42,209 bases of DNA from Xylaria sp. FL1777 (GCA_022578965.1 MU400792.1:1-42209); one strand, 5' to 3'; shown: positions 1 through 11,103, numbered from the stretch's first letter. Made by a program: numbers and translations. Notes: generated from the letters alone by a model not told the origin.

Positions 1-1299
1 ATAATATTATAATTAAATATATTAATAATATTTAATATAATTTGCTTTTTATATTTTTATATAAATATATTAAAAAGTTTAATTTTTTTAAATATGTAAT
101 TATTATTATAGCTAAAAATGCTTTTATTAAATCTTTTAATTTTTTAGGATTTTTATTTATATTTTTAAAAAATTTTATTTTGTTTTATTACTTTAAATAA
201 AATTATATTAATTTATGCTTTTTAATTAATTAAAATGTTATACTTTTTTTTTTAATATATAAGTTTAATTTTAAATTAATTTTTTTAGTTATTATATTAA
301 ACTTTATGTAAAGCTTTAGTTTTTTTAGTTATTTGCTGCTTTTTTAGCAAATATTTATTTTATTTTTTGATTTTTTTTTGTAAAATATTTAAATGCTTAT
401 TTCTTTTAGTACTTTAAATATTATTATACTTTGTTTTATTTTTGCTTTTAGTTAAGCTTTAAATTATAGTTTTTAAGCTTTTTTACTTTTAGTAACTATT
501 TTTTAGTATAATTATGCTTTAATTAGCTAGTAATATTTATAGCAATTATTTTTATATTTTTTTAAAATAATATTATAAATATAATTAAAATTCTTTTTAA
601 ATATTATAAATTTTTATAGATTTTTATAGTAAACTATAGTTATAACTAACTACTTTAATTTATAAAAATTCTATATTTCTGTTTTTATAATTTGTTTAAA
701 AAACTAATTATTTTTTAATTTATTAAATAAATATTAATAGCAATAATATATTATATAATAATTTTATAATACTTTATTATGTTTTAAATTTTTTAAGCAT
801 AAAATATTATTATTGTTTTTTATTATAGTTTTATTATAGTAATAACTTTTAGCAATTAATTAAATTTCTAGCTTTAGTTTTTAAAACGTATTAGTTTTTA
901 TATTAACTATTAATATTTTTTTGTTTTGTTATATTTAAAGCAATTTAAGCTATAAAAATACTTTGTTTATTTTTATTAGTTTTTTTTTTATAGTATTTTT
1001 TATAGCTTTTAATTTTATTTGTTTTTGCTTTAAAGTTTTATAAGTTTTGTTTTTTTAAATTTATTTAGCCATTAAATATTTTAATAGTTTATAATTAGTT
1101 TAATAATTATATTATTTATAATTATAGTTTTATTTTTTTAAACATAATTTTTTTTAAGCTATATTTTAAGCTTTAATAGTTTAAAGTTTTTATAGTTTTA
1201 TAAGTTTACTAATTATATTAACTTATTATTTTTTATTGTTTGCTACTTTTAATTAAACTATTTTTTTAACTTATATATTAAATAACTTTAATTATTTAT
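1..1299 (-). other. AT-rich continuation of a decayed minus-strand frame
   Basis: T-rich on the plus strand. The minus-strand frame that is readable between 3010 and 1300 can be followed to about 1000, but stops become frequent and I recognise no domain. It probably belongs to the same degraded element and runs out of the window at position 1. I see no RNA gene or repeat array here. Confidence 0.3.
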
Positions 1300-3010
1300 A
1301 TAGTAAATATTTTTTTTAATAATTTGTTTTAATAATTATAAAGCTTTTAAATAACATTTATATGCTTGTTTATTTTAATTTATATAAATATAACATTTAG
1401 ATTTATTTAGTATAGCATTTTTGTTTTAATTTAAAATAGCAACTTTATATTTTTGCTTTAAAAACGTATTTTTTAAATCGCTTTATTGTTTTTTGTTGTT
1501 TTAAATTTTTATAATTTATATTTTTTTTTTAAATTAAAGAATTTTTTTCTTTTTATAGCTTTTTTTTCTGTTTTTTTTTTTAAATTAGCCTTATTTTTAA
1601 AAGTATTTTTTTTTCTATAGTTATAACATTTAACTTTAAATATATTTTAAGGTTATTATTTTTAAACTTTATTAATTTGCTTAAATCTTTATTTAATACT
1701 TTTTTAACTATTTTTTTTTTATTTTTTTTAGTTTTTTTAGTTTTAAAGTACTAATTAAATAATTATTAATTAATTATAATAGCTATATTAATATATATAT
1801 TAATTTTTGCTAGTTTATTTATTTTATATAGTTTGTTTTAAACTTAAGTTTTAAATTTACTATAAAATAAATAAAATAATGCAAGCTTAAATAATTTTAA
1901 AATTACTGCTAATTGTTTAAATTTTATAATATAATTTATTGCTATTTTTATTTGTTTTAAGCAATAAAATGCTTTTTTTATATGTTTTGCTTTTTAAGTA
2001 TTTTTAAATAATACTTTTATTTAATTTTTAAACTTAATATAGTTTTTAAAAAATTTTTTTGTTTTTAGCTTAAAATTAATTAACTTGTTAGCTTTTAAAA
2101 AATTTTTTAAAATAAGTTAAAACTATTTTAGTACTTTTTTTAATAAAAATTATAAAATAGTTATTATTTTTTGGTTTTTTTTTATAATAATAATAAAGTG
2201 CTATTTTACATAAAATTTAGCATAAATTAAAAAGGCTTTTATATTTATAAATTTATTATAAAGCTTTAAAGCAATAAGTTTAAAACTTTTAATGTTTAGT
2301 ATTTTTAATATTATAAATAATCTTAATAGTAAAAGCAGCAATAATAATAAAAAGTTAAATTTTTTATTTTAAATTATTACTTTAAATATAACAATAATAA
2401 AAATAAATGTTAAGTTTGCTAATAATAATATTAATATTAGTTATAATATAATTACTTATTTAAAACTTTAATTTGTTATTATAATAATAATTATTATTAC
2501 TACTTTAATTATTATAACTAATATTTATGTTAGTTTAAAAGTTAAAACGTTTAATATTTAAGCTATTTTTTAAGTTAAAATAACTATTTTACTTTATAGC
2601 ATTAATATTAGTATTAGTTCTTTTTTATTATTACTGCTTAACTTTCTTTTTTTTACTACTGCTTTTTTTTTAATAAAAATAGCTAATAAAAGTGCTAAAG
2701 TTTATTATTTTAGTATATTGCTAATTTTAAAAGTCCTTAAAATCTTTAAACGTAATTTTTAACTTTTTGTTTTTAATAATATAACTTAGATTTAAGTTAT
2801 TAATTATTAAGTAAAGTTTACTTATATAATACTAGTTAGCATTTTTATTTTTTAAATATTTTTTTAGTATACTTTTAAAAGTTTATTTTATAAATTGTTT
2901 ATTATTTAACTTTTTATACTAATATTTGTTTTTATATGCTAAGTTTTACTAATTAAAAAGCTATTAAAGTATAATAAACTTATTATATATTAATATAACA
3001 GGTTTATTTT
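1300..3010 (-). pseudogene. Decayed gag-like minus-strand ORF, unidentified
   Basis: One minus-strand frame (codon first base at positions congruent to 2 mod 3) can be read for about 570 codons without a frameshift. Almost every stop is TAA or TAG and could derive from Gln, Arg or Trp by C-to-T or G-to-A change. The first part (about 3010-2640) is Lys/Asn/Gln-rich and includes the stretch KITFKDFKDF. A Lys/Ser block (KKSSSKKKKVK, about 2680-2640) follows, then an Asn/Gln-rich segment. Near 1640-1560 the peptide KCYNYRKKNTFKNK recalls a retroviral-type zinc knuckle, but the expected His and last Cys are not at their positions, so I treat it as suggestive only. The frame runs away from the Gypsy insertion at 3194, and its likely upstream region now lies beyond 11044. 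It may be the gag or ORF1 of a second retroelement, but no family was recognised. Confidence 0.38.
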
Positions 3011-3188
3011 TAAAGTTTTAATTTATAAATAATAATAAAATTTTTAATAATAGTTTATTAAAGAAATTTTTAAAGTACTTTTATTACTATGCATTAATAA
3101 AAGTTTTAAGGAATTAAAAGTAATAAATATATTAATGCTTAGTAGTTATAAAAAATTAATAGCTAAAAAACTAAAACTAAATAAATAA
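3011..3188 (-). other. Presumed 5' flank of the minus-strand ORF
   Basis: The frame of the downstream ORF is dense in stops here, so this is probably untranslated leader. It ends at the target duplication of the Gypsy element, and its natural continuation is position 11045 onward. Confidence 0.3.
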
Positions 3189-3193
3189 CTAAA
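3189..3193. repeat. Target site duplication, left copy (ctaaa)
   Basis: ctaaa immediately precedes the 5' LTR and recurs exactly at 11040-11044 after the 3' LTR. Five base pairs is usual for Ty3/Gypsy integration. Both copies are identical despite heavy mutation around them. Confidence 0.85.
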
Positions 3194-3429
3194 TGATATA
3201 ACCTTGTAAAGGTATATTAATAATTTGGCTTGTTTTATGAGGCTAGTGCGTGGCTTGTTTATAAGGCTATGCGTTGCTTTAAATTAGCATAGTGAAAGCT
3301 ATTTAACTTAGTAAGGCCACTTATATATATAAATAAAATTATTTTGCGGACTAAAAGTCATAACCTTCTTTTTTTTTATATTATCTTAATATATACTTTT
3401 TTTACTTATATCTTTAAAGACACTTATTA
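3194..3429 (+). repeat. 5' LTR (236 bp)
   Basis: It begins tgatataacc and ends cacttatta, the RIP form of the ...cacttatca that ends the 3' copy, so the original termini were TG...CA. By my count it differs from the 3' LTR at 33 positions, all transitions, with no indel. It contains the conserved stretch attttgcggactaaaagtca. No TATA box can be told apart from the AT-rich background. Confidence 0.92.
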
Positions 3430-4017
3430 AAATAGTGCTTTTATTTATGTTTTATTTATAAAAACTAAACTAAACTAAAATAGCTTTTCTTATAAAAACA
3501 GTTTACTTTTTTTATAAGAACTATTAATCTTTTTTATGAAAATTACTACTTTAACTTTAGTTAAGACCTTATACTTTACCTATATTTATGCCTTAATGTG
3601 TAGCACTTTTTACTAGGTTTAAAACATTTGTTTATTAATTATGCTAAGCTAGCATAAACATATTTTACCTGTTAGCTAATTAAACATAAGTGCAAACTTT
3701 AGTTAGCTTATTGTTTAAAGGTGCAAATAAGTAAGTTTATTAGTTAATTAAGTAAAGCGTAAACTTATAAAGTTAAGTAAGCTTTGTAATATACTTTTAT
3801 ATTTTATATAGCAAATGTTGCAAATTATCCTTTAGTTAATTAATAGCGCAAAAACATATACATTTCTTTTTTTCTTTATTTTGCTATTTACCTTGCATTA
3901 CTATAATATATTATAGCTAGCTAAAGCAACAAACTAAACTTATTTTAGTTTGCTTTATTACTTTTAGGGCTAATTACTTAGTTTAAGTTTTAAGCAAAAT
4001 CACTAGAAAGAAACTTA
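3430..4017 (+). other. Gypsy leader between 5' LTR and gag
   Basis: About 590 bp without a sustained frame. A primer binding site should start at or just after 3430 (aatagtgctt...), but mutation prevents matching it to a tRNA. A small inverted repeat lies near 3488-3520 (cttataaaaa ... ttttttataag). Confidence 0.5.
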
Positions 4018-4110
4018 GCTACAATAGAACTAAATAATACTACACTTAAGAAAATTAAACCTAATAATAAAACAATAAAATATTTACACTTAAAAAGCAA
4101 AAAGTATAAA

Positions 4111-5650
4111 ATGGCATTTATTAAGGTTAATAATAAGTTTACTAAAGTAAACAAACAACTAAGTAGTATTATATACTTGCTAAAACAGCAAATCGAAATA
4201 ACTGCTAATTATAAAAAGCAGTTTAAAAAAGTTATAAAATTTTTAAAAAAGTTGCTATTACTTAATAAGAACAACTTAAGTAACTAAAACTTAAACCGCT
4301 TTTAAGAAACCATAGAAGTTATATAACTCTTATTTTTTTTATTTAACCTTTAACTATTTTAACTACTTAAACCTTTTAAGCTCTTTAAGCTTCTTAAATA
4401 AAGAGGTATTTAATATAAAAAAAAACGTTATAATAGTAACTTATATAACTTTAATAGCTTTAGCTTTAGTAGCTTTAGTAGCAATAGCAGTATTTTTAGC
4501 TGGCTTTCTATTAATTAGCAAAATAACACTTTAAATATAATAATTACTTAAAGCATAACTTTAATAAATAATATTAAGCTAAAGCGCAAAAAAGTAAAAA
4601 CTTTTAATCTTAAGTATAATAACTTTAATGATTTTAGCATTATTACAGAAAGCAAAAACGTAATTTTTATAAACGTTTATTTTTTTTTTAACTAGCTTAA
4701 TTCTTTTAAAGTAGACCTAAAAACAAGCTATACAAACAAAAAATAAATTGTAATAATATTTCTGACTTTATTTATAAGATTAGCTTTTTTATAGTAAAAC
4801 AATGAAATTATATTAACTAAAAAAACTAAAATGCATGCTAGAAAACTTAAAGGCATTATAAAGAAAATAATAAAACAATTTGTTATAAACACTAGTATTA
4901 CAACTAAAAAGTTTAAAAAAGAAAAACTTACTTTAGCTTATATTTACTGCAATAAGCACGCTTTTTTATAGTTTATGCAAAAAAAACTTTAGTACATAAA
5001 AGCTATAAGCGTACTTAAAGCTAAAAATGTTAACTAAAAAGGCGTTATGTTTTAAATTTACAATAATATAAGATTAAAAATTAAGCAGTTCTTAAAACTA
5101 CTGTATAGTTATTATACTTTAAAGCAATACATAAGAAAAATATATAAAGCTAAAAGTAATTTATAAAACTTAGCTAAAAAAATCTTTAGTAAAAAGGCAA
5201 AAAAAGTGCATTTTAACGCTTTTTATGTTTAATTTGTTATATTACTTAAACAAAAACGTTTAACATTTTAAAGCTTGCGAAAAAAGTATAAGAACAAATG
5301 TAATTACTACAAAAACAAGTTTTAAAACTGTTTATTTAACTGCTATTGCAGCCAAAAACAAAATAATAACTAATGTTTTAAATAAAACAAAAATTGTTAC
5401 TATAATTATACTTATTAATAAAATTGCAATTAAAACTATAATTATAACTATAATTGCAACTATAATTATAATTAAAATTAAAGCAAAAGCAATAAAAATA
5501 AGTTATTAAACTGCTTTTATTACTATAATAAAAGCTAGAATAAATAAAGCAACTAAAGCAAAAACTAAAATAAAGATTACTTATGTAACTTTTATTAGCA
5601 TAGCTTAAATAAGCGTAACTTAAGCAAAACACGTAATAATAAACGTAATA
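4111..5650 (+). pseudogene. Gag-like portion of the Gypsy polyprotein
   Basis: Lys/Asn/Gln-rich frame with a helical-looking start (KVNNKFTKVNKQLSS, then LLKQQIEITANYKKQFKKV). Cysteines cluster near 5299-5352 (KCNYYKNKF followed by CLFNCYC), where a zinc knuckle would be expected, but a CX2CX4HX4C pattern cannot be aligned. It is assigned as gag from position in the element. Confidence 0.5.
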
Positions 5651-5937
5651 ACTACAATAGAAAAAATAATTAATTAAAAGTATATTTTATAACTAAGAAT
5701 AAAAAAGGTTAGTTTATTAATTACTATTTATTAAAAAACAAGCAGTTTTACTATATAGCAAAAACTTTACAATAGCTTAATTTAAAATTAATTTATTATT
5801 AATATTATGCTAAATTTAAGTCTTTAAATAATAAAGAAGCTTACTTTTATAAGTGCAAGCTAACAGTAAAGCTTAAAAAGCTTATAATACTGAACTTTTT
5901 TTTAATATGCTTTTTTTTTAACTTTAGCAAAAGAACT

Positions 5938-6000
5938 TATAAATACTGCAATAAGTTGTTAATATTATATAACTAACTGTTTAAACATTTTAGCTATTAT
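5938..6000 (+). other. C2H2 zinc-finger remnant in the Gypsy polyprotein
   Basis: The in-frame peptide YKYCNKLLILYN*LFKHFSYY fits C-X2-C-X12-H-X3-H exactly if the first Tyr (TAT, 5938) derives from Cys TGT and the last Tyr (TAT, 5998) from His CAT, both RIP-type transitions. Cys 5947 and His 5986 survive. A C2H2 finger between gag and protease is known from some fungal Gypsy polyproteins. Its role, perhaps nucleic-acid binding, is inferred. Confidence 0.6.
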
Positions 6001-6599
6001 TAGTTAGCAATATAAGAAAAGGTTAAGCAACCGAACAAAAAACCCGAAAAACTTTAAAAACTTAAGAAGCTTTAAAAATAAACTAAAAAACTTCACGTTT
6101 AAAAAACCCCTTAAAAAGCCAAAGTAAAAAAAGCTCTTAACTATAATATAAAAAAAAATGCTAAGTATTTATGCTATACTTACTTATGTTTTAATGTAAT
6201 AAATTTTTTAAGCGGAAAAATAATAAGCATATATAATAATCTAAAAGCAAGAAATTTATATGTATTTAAAGATCTTTTTAATAAGTTAAAACATAAGATC
6301 AAGAACTATGTTTATAACGCTAAAAAACTTAAGGCTAAAAAAGTAAAATATATTTAACGAGCTAAGTTTAAGTTTTTTTGTAAAAAAGTAAACAAAAAAA
6401 ATAAACTAGCTATTTAAAAATTTAAAAAAAAAGCATAAATAGTTAAAAACTTTGCTACTAATGCTTTACTAAGTAATAATTTTTTTGTTTTATATAAAGC
6501 AAACATTAATTTTAATATAAGCTTTATAATATTTTTAGCGTTAAAAAACTTTTAAGTGAAGTTTAAAGCTATTACTTGTAAGCATAAGTATATATAACA

Positions 6600-7236
6600 A
6601 GTAATAAGCAAAAAAGAAGTAAACCTTAAAAATAAAAAGTTTACTTATATAGCAGTAAATTATAAAGCTTTATTTATTAATTATAACTTTTGTTTTATAG
6701 CTAAAGAGTTTATATTAGCTGTTATAAATACTTTGCTTAATGCTAAAACATTAAAAGCAGTACTTTTAAAGAACGTATTAAGCAAGCATATAATAATTAT
6801 AAAGGGTATAAAACTTAGGTTAATATGCAAAAACAAGTATATTAACCACTTTAATATTTTGCTTAAAGGTGCGTTAAAGATAATAGTATTTGCTGCTGTA
6901 GCAATAGCAGGTTTTATAAAAAGCATAAGCTAAACAACCTTTAGTAATAGCACTATTAGTGTAATACTGCAAAGTGGCTAAGCGATTATTAATATAACGT
7001 ATAAGCTATTATATAATGTTATGTTTAAAGAGCTAAAATTAATAAAAAACTTTAGACCTTTTAACTATATAATTATAACAGTAAATATAAATAGTAAATT
7101 TAATGTAATACCTTTAATTACTGTAATAGCTATAAAGTTAATTTTGCTTAAAGATATGCTTACGCTAAAGAAAATTACTAACTTAGCAATTAAGCACCTA
7201 GTTATGTTTGCTTTAGAAATACTTTTTATTAACTAA
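6600..7236 (+). pseudogene. Protease region of the Gypsy polyprotein (tentative)
   Basis: Position between gag and RT predicts an aspartic protease. The peptide LFINYNFCFIAKEF (about 6667-6708) sits where the D-[ST]-G motif is expected, with Asn in place of Asp, but the motif is not confirmed. Two unusually long open stretches lie in this frame: 6733-6933 and 7021-7236. They are parts of the polyprotein, not separate genes. Confidence 0.4.
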
Positions 7237-7639
7237 GTAAAAGCAATAATTAATAAAGCAAATAAAACAAGTTATATTAGTTTTGCACTTGTTTTAAAGA
7301 ACTTTTAACTTAAGATTTTTAATATGCAATTAATGCTAAGCATTAAAAGACTATAAGATTTGCTAGAAATTATAACAAATATAGGTATATATATATATGC
7401 TAAGCAAGCTTTTTTTGCAAAAAAATTTAAAGAAATAACGGAATTTTTTAATATTTAGAAAAATAAAAGAACAATAAACATACTAAAAAACTAACAAATA
7501 AAAATTCCTTTAATAAAAGGATAACAAAACTAAACTATAAAACTTAGTAGCTAGTTATACTTTTTAAGCTAAAAAAATATAAATGTTTTAAACAAATATT
7601 ATAATAGATTATATAACTAAAGAAAAATGAAGTAAGTTA

Positions 7640-8250
7640 ATAATTTAACTTTTTTTGTTTACTTAGTTTTTATTGCTTAGCAAAGCGTTTTTAATAAAAC
7701 AGCTAAATAAAAAGCAATAAAACAAAAAAAACAAGTTATAATAAATATAAAAAACATTAATAAAGTAGCAGTACTTAATAATTACCTTTTGCTTTTGCAA
7801 GTTAAAGTTATTACATTTTTGCGAAGTAAGCATTTTGTAACTATAATTAACGCTATAGCATTTTTTCATTAGTTTTTAGTATATTTAAATTATAAAGACA
7901 AGTTTACTATAATAAGTCCTTAAAGTATTAAACAGTATTAAGTAGCAATAATAGGTTTTTATAATAGTTTTGTATATGTTTAACAGTTTATAAACAAACT
8001 GTTCTATTTATATAACTTTTGTAAAGCTTTTATAAATAACATCGTAATATTTTTAAATATAGTAAAGCAGCACAAAAAACACTTAAAAACTATTTTTGGC
8101 TTTTTTTAAGAAAAAAACATTGCTATATCTTTTATGAAGTTTTTTGTTAAGTACTTATTAGTAAACTTATTAAAATTCTGCGTTAATATATTTAAACTAA
8201 TAAATATAAAAAGTTGCATTATAGCGTTTTGCAATTTAGCTTTTTTTAAT
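7640..8250 (+). pseudogene. Reverse transcriptase domain, catalytic Asp lost
   Basis: Clear Ty3/Gypsy RT. It holds FNKTAK*KAIKQKK with IIN(I)KN near the start, INAIAFFH at 7846-7869, IIGFYNSFVYV*QFINKLF, then KAFINNIVIFLNIVKQH around 8026-8067. The catalytic F-x-D-D block reads I-N-N at 8035-8040, so both Asp became Asn by G-to-A. The upstream catalytic Asp is also Asn, at 7849-7851. The thumb and connection part continues with LLKFCVNIF and KAFSFLYNFILYYVKLSELLQKRK. No RT activity is possible. Confidence 0.92.
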
Positions 8251-8529
8251 TAGCTAAAAGCTTTTAAAATATACATTAAAGCGTTTAGTTTTCTTTATAA
8301 TTTTATACTGTATTATGTAAAACTAAGTGAACTATTGCAAAAGAGAAAAGCTGCACTTCTTGCTTAAAAACAGAAGTTTAGAAAGCTAAAAACCAAAAAA
8401 CTTAATAAACGAAAAGCTTATATATAATCTACGTATTATACGCTTATAAAAGCTAAAATTGCTTTGTTTAACGTTATATAAAATACAATATGCAAAAAAA
8501 CAACGTTATATTATTATAATTTAACTAAA

Positions 8530-8970
8530 GACCTGTTTTTTTAAGTAAATAGCTTTTAGCAAAAAAAGTTTAGCATAATAGTATTTTAGCTTAAGCTAGA
8601 ATATATATAAGTTTTTAGCAATATTATACTATTTATAAATGTATAACTAGTAATATATTTTAATAAATTGCTAACAAAAGCAGAAGTTTATTATAGCTTT
8701 TTTAAGTTAAAAGTAGCTTATTTAGTTTAAGCCTTAAAGAAATTACGCATAATAATATATTTAAACGAGCGTTTTACGATAGTTTTAATAGATTATTTAG
8801 CAATAAAAAAAATAATTAAGCAAACTAGCTTAAAGATAACTGCTATAAACTATATAAACAAAAAGCTAATTAATTTATTAATATATTTATTGCAATACGG
8901 ACTATATGTATACTACTTATTAAAATAGCTGAATTATATACTTAATGCTTTAAGCTGCTTATAAAGTGTA
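8530..8970 (+). pseudogene. RNase H domain of the Gypsy element
   Basis: Starts near DLFF*VNSF, where the first catalytic Asp has become Asn (8548-8550). It continues through ERFTIVLIDYLAIKKIIKQT, which retains Asp at 8791, then LINLLIYLLQYGLYVYYLLK and ends LNYILNALSCL. This is the recognisable end of fungal Gypsy RNase H (a PDALSRL-type ending) before the linker to integrase. Confidence 0.9.
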
Positions 8971-9299
8971 ATAAATGTAATAAACGTTAAAGAAAAGCTA
9001 AAGCGGTTAAACGAACTAGCTATACTAAATATAATATAAAACAATGTAAACTTAGTGTTTTATGTAGTTATGTTTAAAGCCGTAATGGATAAATTTATGC
9101 TTTAAGACTTTAAAGCAGTATATAAAACCGACTATAAGTATGCTAAGGTTTTAAAAAACATAAAAAAAATAGCTAACAAAAATGTTAATATTTTTTTTAA
9201 GCCTAGCTATTTTTTTAACCTAATATTAAACAAGCTAATTTATAATACTTATAAAGGCGTTAAACGGCTATATGTATTATATAGCATAGTTAAGAAAAT

Positions 9300-9900
9300 A
9301 CTTAAAATAGCTTATAATAAAAAGCACTACTGCAGAATAAAGAAAATAATACATATATTAAAGCTATATTTAATAGTTAATAAAACTTAAATAGTAAAAA
9401 AATATATTAAATATTGTAATATATGCAACTTAAACTAAACAAACAAACAATAACTAGTTAGTAGCTTAAAGCTAATTTAACTTAAAGAACACTTGCTTAT
9501 ATAAATAGTAGTTATTAATTTTATTGTAAGATTATTATTAACTAAAGCTAAAAGTACTTTATAGCAGCTAAGTAAAAACAAATTATATTATAATATATAT
9601 AACGCAATAATAATAGCTATTTGTTATGCTTTTAAACGTAATTTTTTTATTTTTAAAAATAGGAAGTATATAGCTAAAGAATAAGAAATAGCAATAATTA
9701 AACAATTATTGTTAAGCAATTAAAGAATTTTTAAAGGTATTATTTCAGACTAAAATAGAAAATTTACTTCGAAGTTTTAGCAAAAAATGTAGAAAGCTTT
9801 AAGAACTAAACTATTAATAATTATAGCATATTATTTTTAAGCTAATGGTTTTTTTAAACGTAAGAATTAAACTATAAAGATTGCTTTTACGTTTTATAAC
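9300..9900 (+). pseudogene. Integrase domain (HHCC plus core)
   Basis: The zinc-binding part is preserved: His 9325, His 9352, Cys 9415 and Cys 9424 (KYCNIC). The core follows: VVINF with the first catalytic Asp mutated to Asn (9517), then IISD*NRKFTSKF with the second Asp intact (9748), then AYYF*ANGFFKRKN with the catalytic Glu mutated to Lys (9856). Two of three DDE acids are therefore lost through G-to-A. The frame is the same as for RT. Confidence 0.92.
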
Positions 9901-10284
9901 TTTATTAATTTAAAAATAAACTAAGTAAACATTATATTATCTTTATAATGAAACTTAAATGTAGCATACTTAAAGATAATACAATTTATACTACATAAGT
10001 TATTATTTAGATTTAAATTTTCTAGAGCAATAAAAACTGTTATAAATGCTAAAAATTTAAAGTTGTTTAAAAATATTTAATTTTTATAAGATTACTTTTA
10101 TTAAAATGCTTACTTAGCTTTAGATTTTGCTTAAGTTACTGCTAAGCAAAAGTATAACGTAAAGTACTGGTTTATAGAGTACAAAAAAAGCAATAAAGTA
10201 TATTTATAACTGCATAAAAAATATTATTTGCTTAAAAAGCCTAGTTAGAAGTTTTTGTAATAATAATTAAGTTCTTAAGTAATT

Positions 10285-10294
10285 AAAAAAAAAA
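10285..10294 (+). other. One-base frameshift in a 10-A run
   Basis: Upstream of this run the polyprotein reads in frame 1 (VIKKK). Downstream the sensible frame is frame 2 (SNLAYKLNFFNNYTIYF, then VKHLC). Nine A would keep one frame, so the run has probably gained one A. It is the only indel detected in the roughly 6.7-kb coding region. Confidence 0.7.
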
Positions 10295-10459
10295 GTTAGC
10301 AACTTAGCTTATAAATTAAACTTTTTTAATAATTATACTATTTATTTTATTATTTTAGTTAAGCATTTATGTTTAGTACTTAAAGAAAAGAATTCTTTTA
10401 AAAAAACAGTTTTGCTACTAAAACCTATAAAAGCTAAACAAAAAAACTCGAACAAAAAA

Positions 10460-10570
10460 AAAGGTAATATATATAAAGTAAAAACTATCCTTAATTATAA
10501 ACCAAATCGAAAAAAAAAAGGTTATAATTACTTTATTAAGTAAAAAAAATAAAGCTATAAGTACAACAAG
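10460..10570 (+). pseudogene. C-terminal chromodomain of the Gypsy polyprotein
   Basis: Frame 2 reads NIYKVKTILNYKPNRKKKGY then NYFIK*KKY, matching the chromodomain start (Y-x-V-x-x-I-L), glycine turn and Y-x-V-K-W-K-x-Y strand, with the Trp codon now a stop. In chromoviruses this module directs integration to histone-marked heterochromatin, which fits the surrounding isochore. Confidence 0.8.
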
Positions 10571-10803
10571 TAAAAAATAAAATAGCAGTTGCGTTATAAT
10601 AAAGAATTAATTAAGAAGTACTAAGAGCGCAATAAACTTTGCTTTAATATATAAGCTAAAGTAACTAATTAAGTCTTTTGGAAGCAAAAACAACCTTAGA
10701 AAATAAATCGGAAAAAGTAAAGAAAATAAAAGATTAAATAAGCTATTAGTATAAAAATATTAAAGCTACTAAAGTTAGCAGCCTTTTTATATAGCTAGCA
10801 TTT

Positions 10804-11039
10804 TAATATAACCTTATAGAAATGTATTAATAATTTGGCTTGTTTTATAAAGCTAGTACATAGCTTGCTTATAAAGCTATACGTTGCTTTAAATTAGCAT
10901 AATAAGGGCCACTTAACTTAGTAAAGTCACTTATATACATAAATAGAATTATTCTGCGGACTAAAAGTTATAACCTTCTTTTTTTCTATATTATCCTAAT
11001 ATACACTTTTTTTACTTATACTTTTAAAAACACTTATCA
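10804..11039 (+). repeat. 3' LTR (236 bp)
   Basis: Begins taatataacc (tg to ta mutated) and ends cacttatca. It is the same length as the 5' LTR. The stretch just upstream (gcctttttatatagctagca) shows no clear polypurine tract, presumably because G-to-A changes have erased it. Confidence 0.92.
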
Positions 11040-11044
11040 CTAAA
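11040..11044. repeat. Target site duplication, right copy (ctaaa)
   Basis: Identical to 3189-3193; it confirms the element boundaries. Confidence 0.85.
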
Positions 11045-11103
11045 TATAAAAAGTGCATAATTATATAAATATAAAAAAAATAAAAAAAATAGTAATTTTT
11101 TTT

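Larger units (their letters stand above)
4018..10800 (+). pseudogene. Gypsy Gag-Pol polyprotein, broken by stop codons
   Basis: A single plus frame (codons starting at positions congruent to 1 mod 3) runs from about 4018 to 10284 without any frameshift, then shifts by one base in an A-run at 10285-10294 and continues to about 10790. This suggests one Gag-Pol protein of roughly 2,200 codons, long for the family. The start is uncertain: ATG at 4111 (MAFIKVNNKF) is the first intact Met, but the frame stays open upstream and an ATG could have become ATA. Stops are TAA or TAG at likely Gln, Arg or Trp codons. Domains in order: gag (4111-5650), C2H2 finger (5938-6000), protease region (about 6600-6930), RT (7640-8250), RNase H (8530-8970), integrase (9320-9900), chromodomain (10460-10570). 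Non-functional. Confidence 0.88.
3194..11039 (+). mobile_element. Ty3/Gypsy chromovirus LTR retrotransposon, RIP-degraded
   Basis: The element is 7,846 bp, bounded by two 236-bp direct LTRs and flanked by the 5-bp duplication ctaaa. Internal order is gag region, C2H2 finger, protease region, reverse transcriptase, RNase H, integrase, chromodomain. Having integrase after RNase H defines Ty3/Gypsy rather than Copia, and the C-terminal chromodomain marks it as a chromovirus. It is structurally complete but certainly dead: dozens of in-frame TAA/TAG codons, RT Asp-Asp changed to Asn-Asn, and two of three integrase acids lost. It interrupts a minus-strand element whose parts lie at 1-3188 and from 11045 on. 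Insertion plus duplication adds 7,851 bp, a multiple of 3. Confidence 0.93.

Noticed and set aside
5378..5632. 84-codon minus-strand open frame rich in Tyr/Asn/Ser
   Set aside because: It is antisense to the Gypsy gag region; its low-complexity composition mirrors simple sequence on the other strand.
6681..6926. 81-codon minus-strand open frame
   Set aside because: Antisense shadow of the Gypsy protease region at 6733-6933.
7663..7869. 68-codon minus-strand open frame
   Set aside because: Antisense to the recognisable RT domain.
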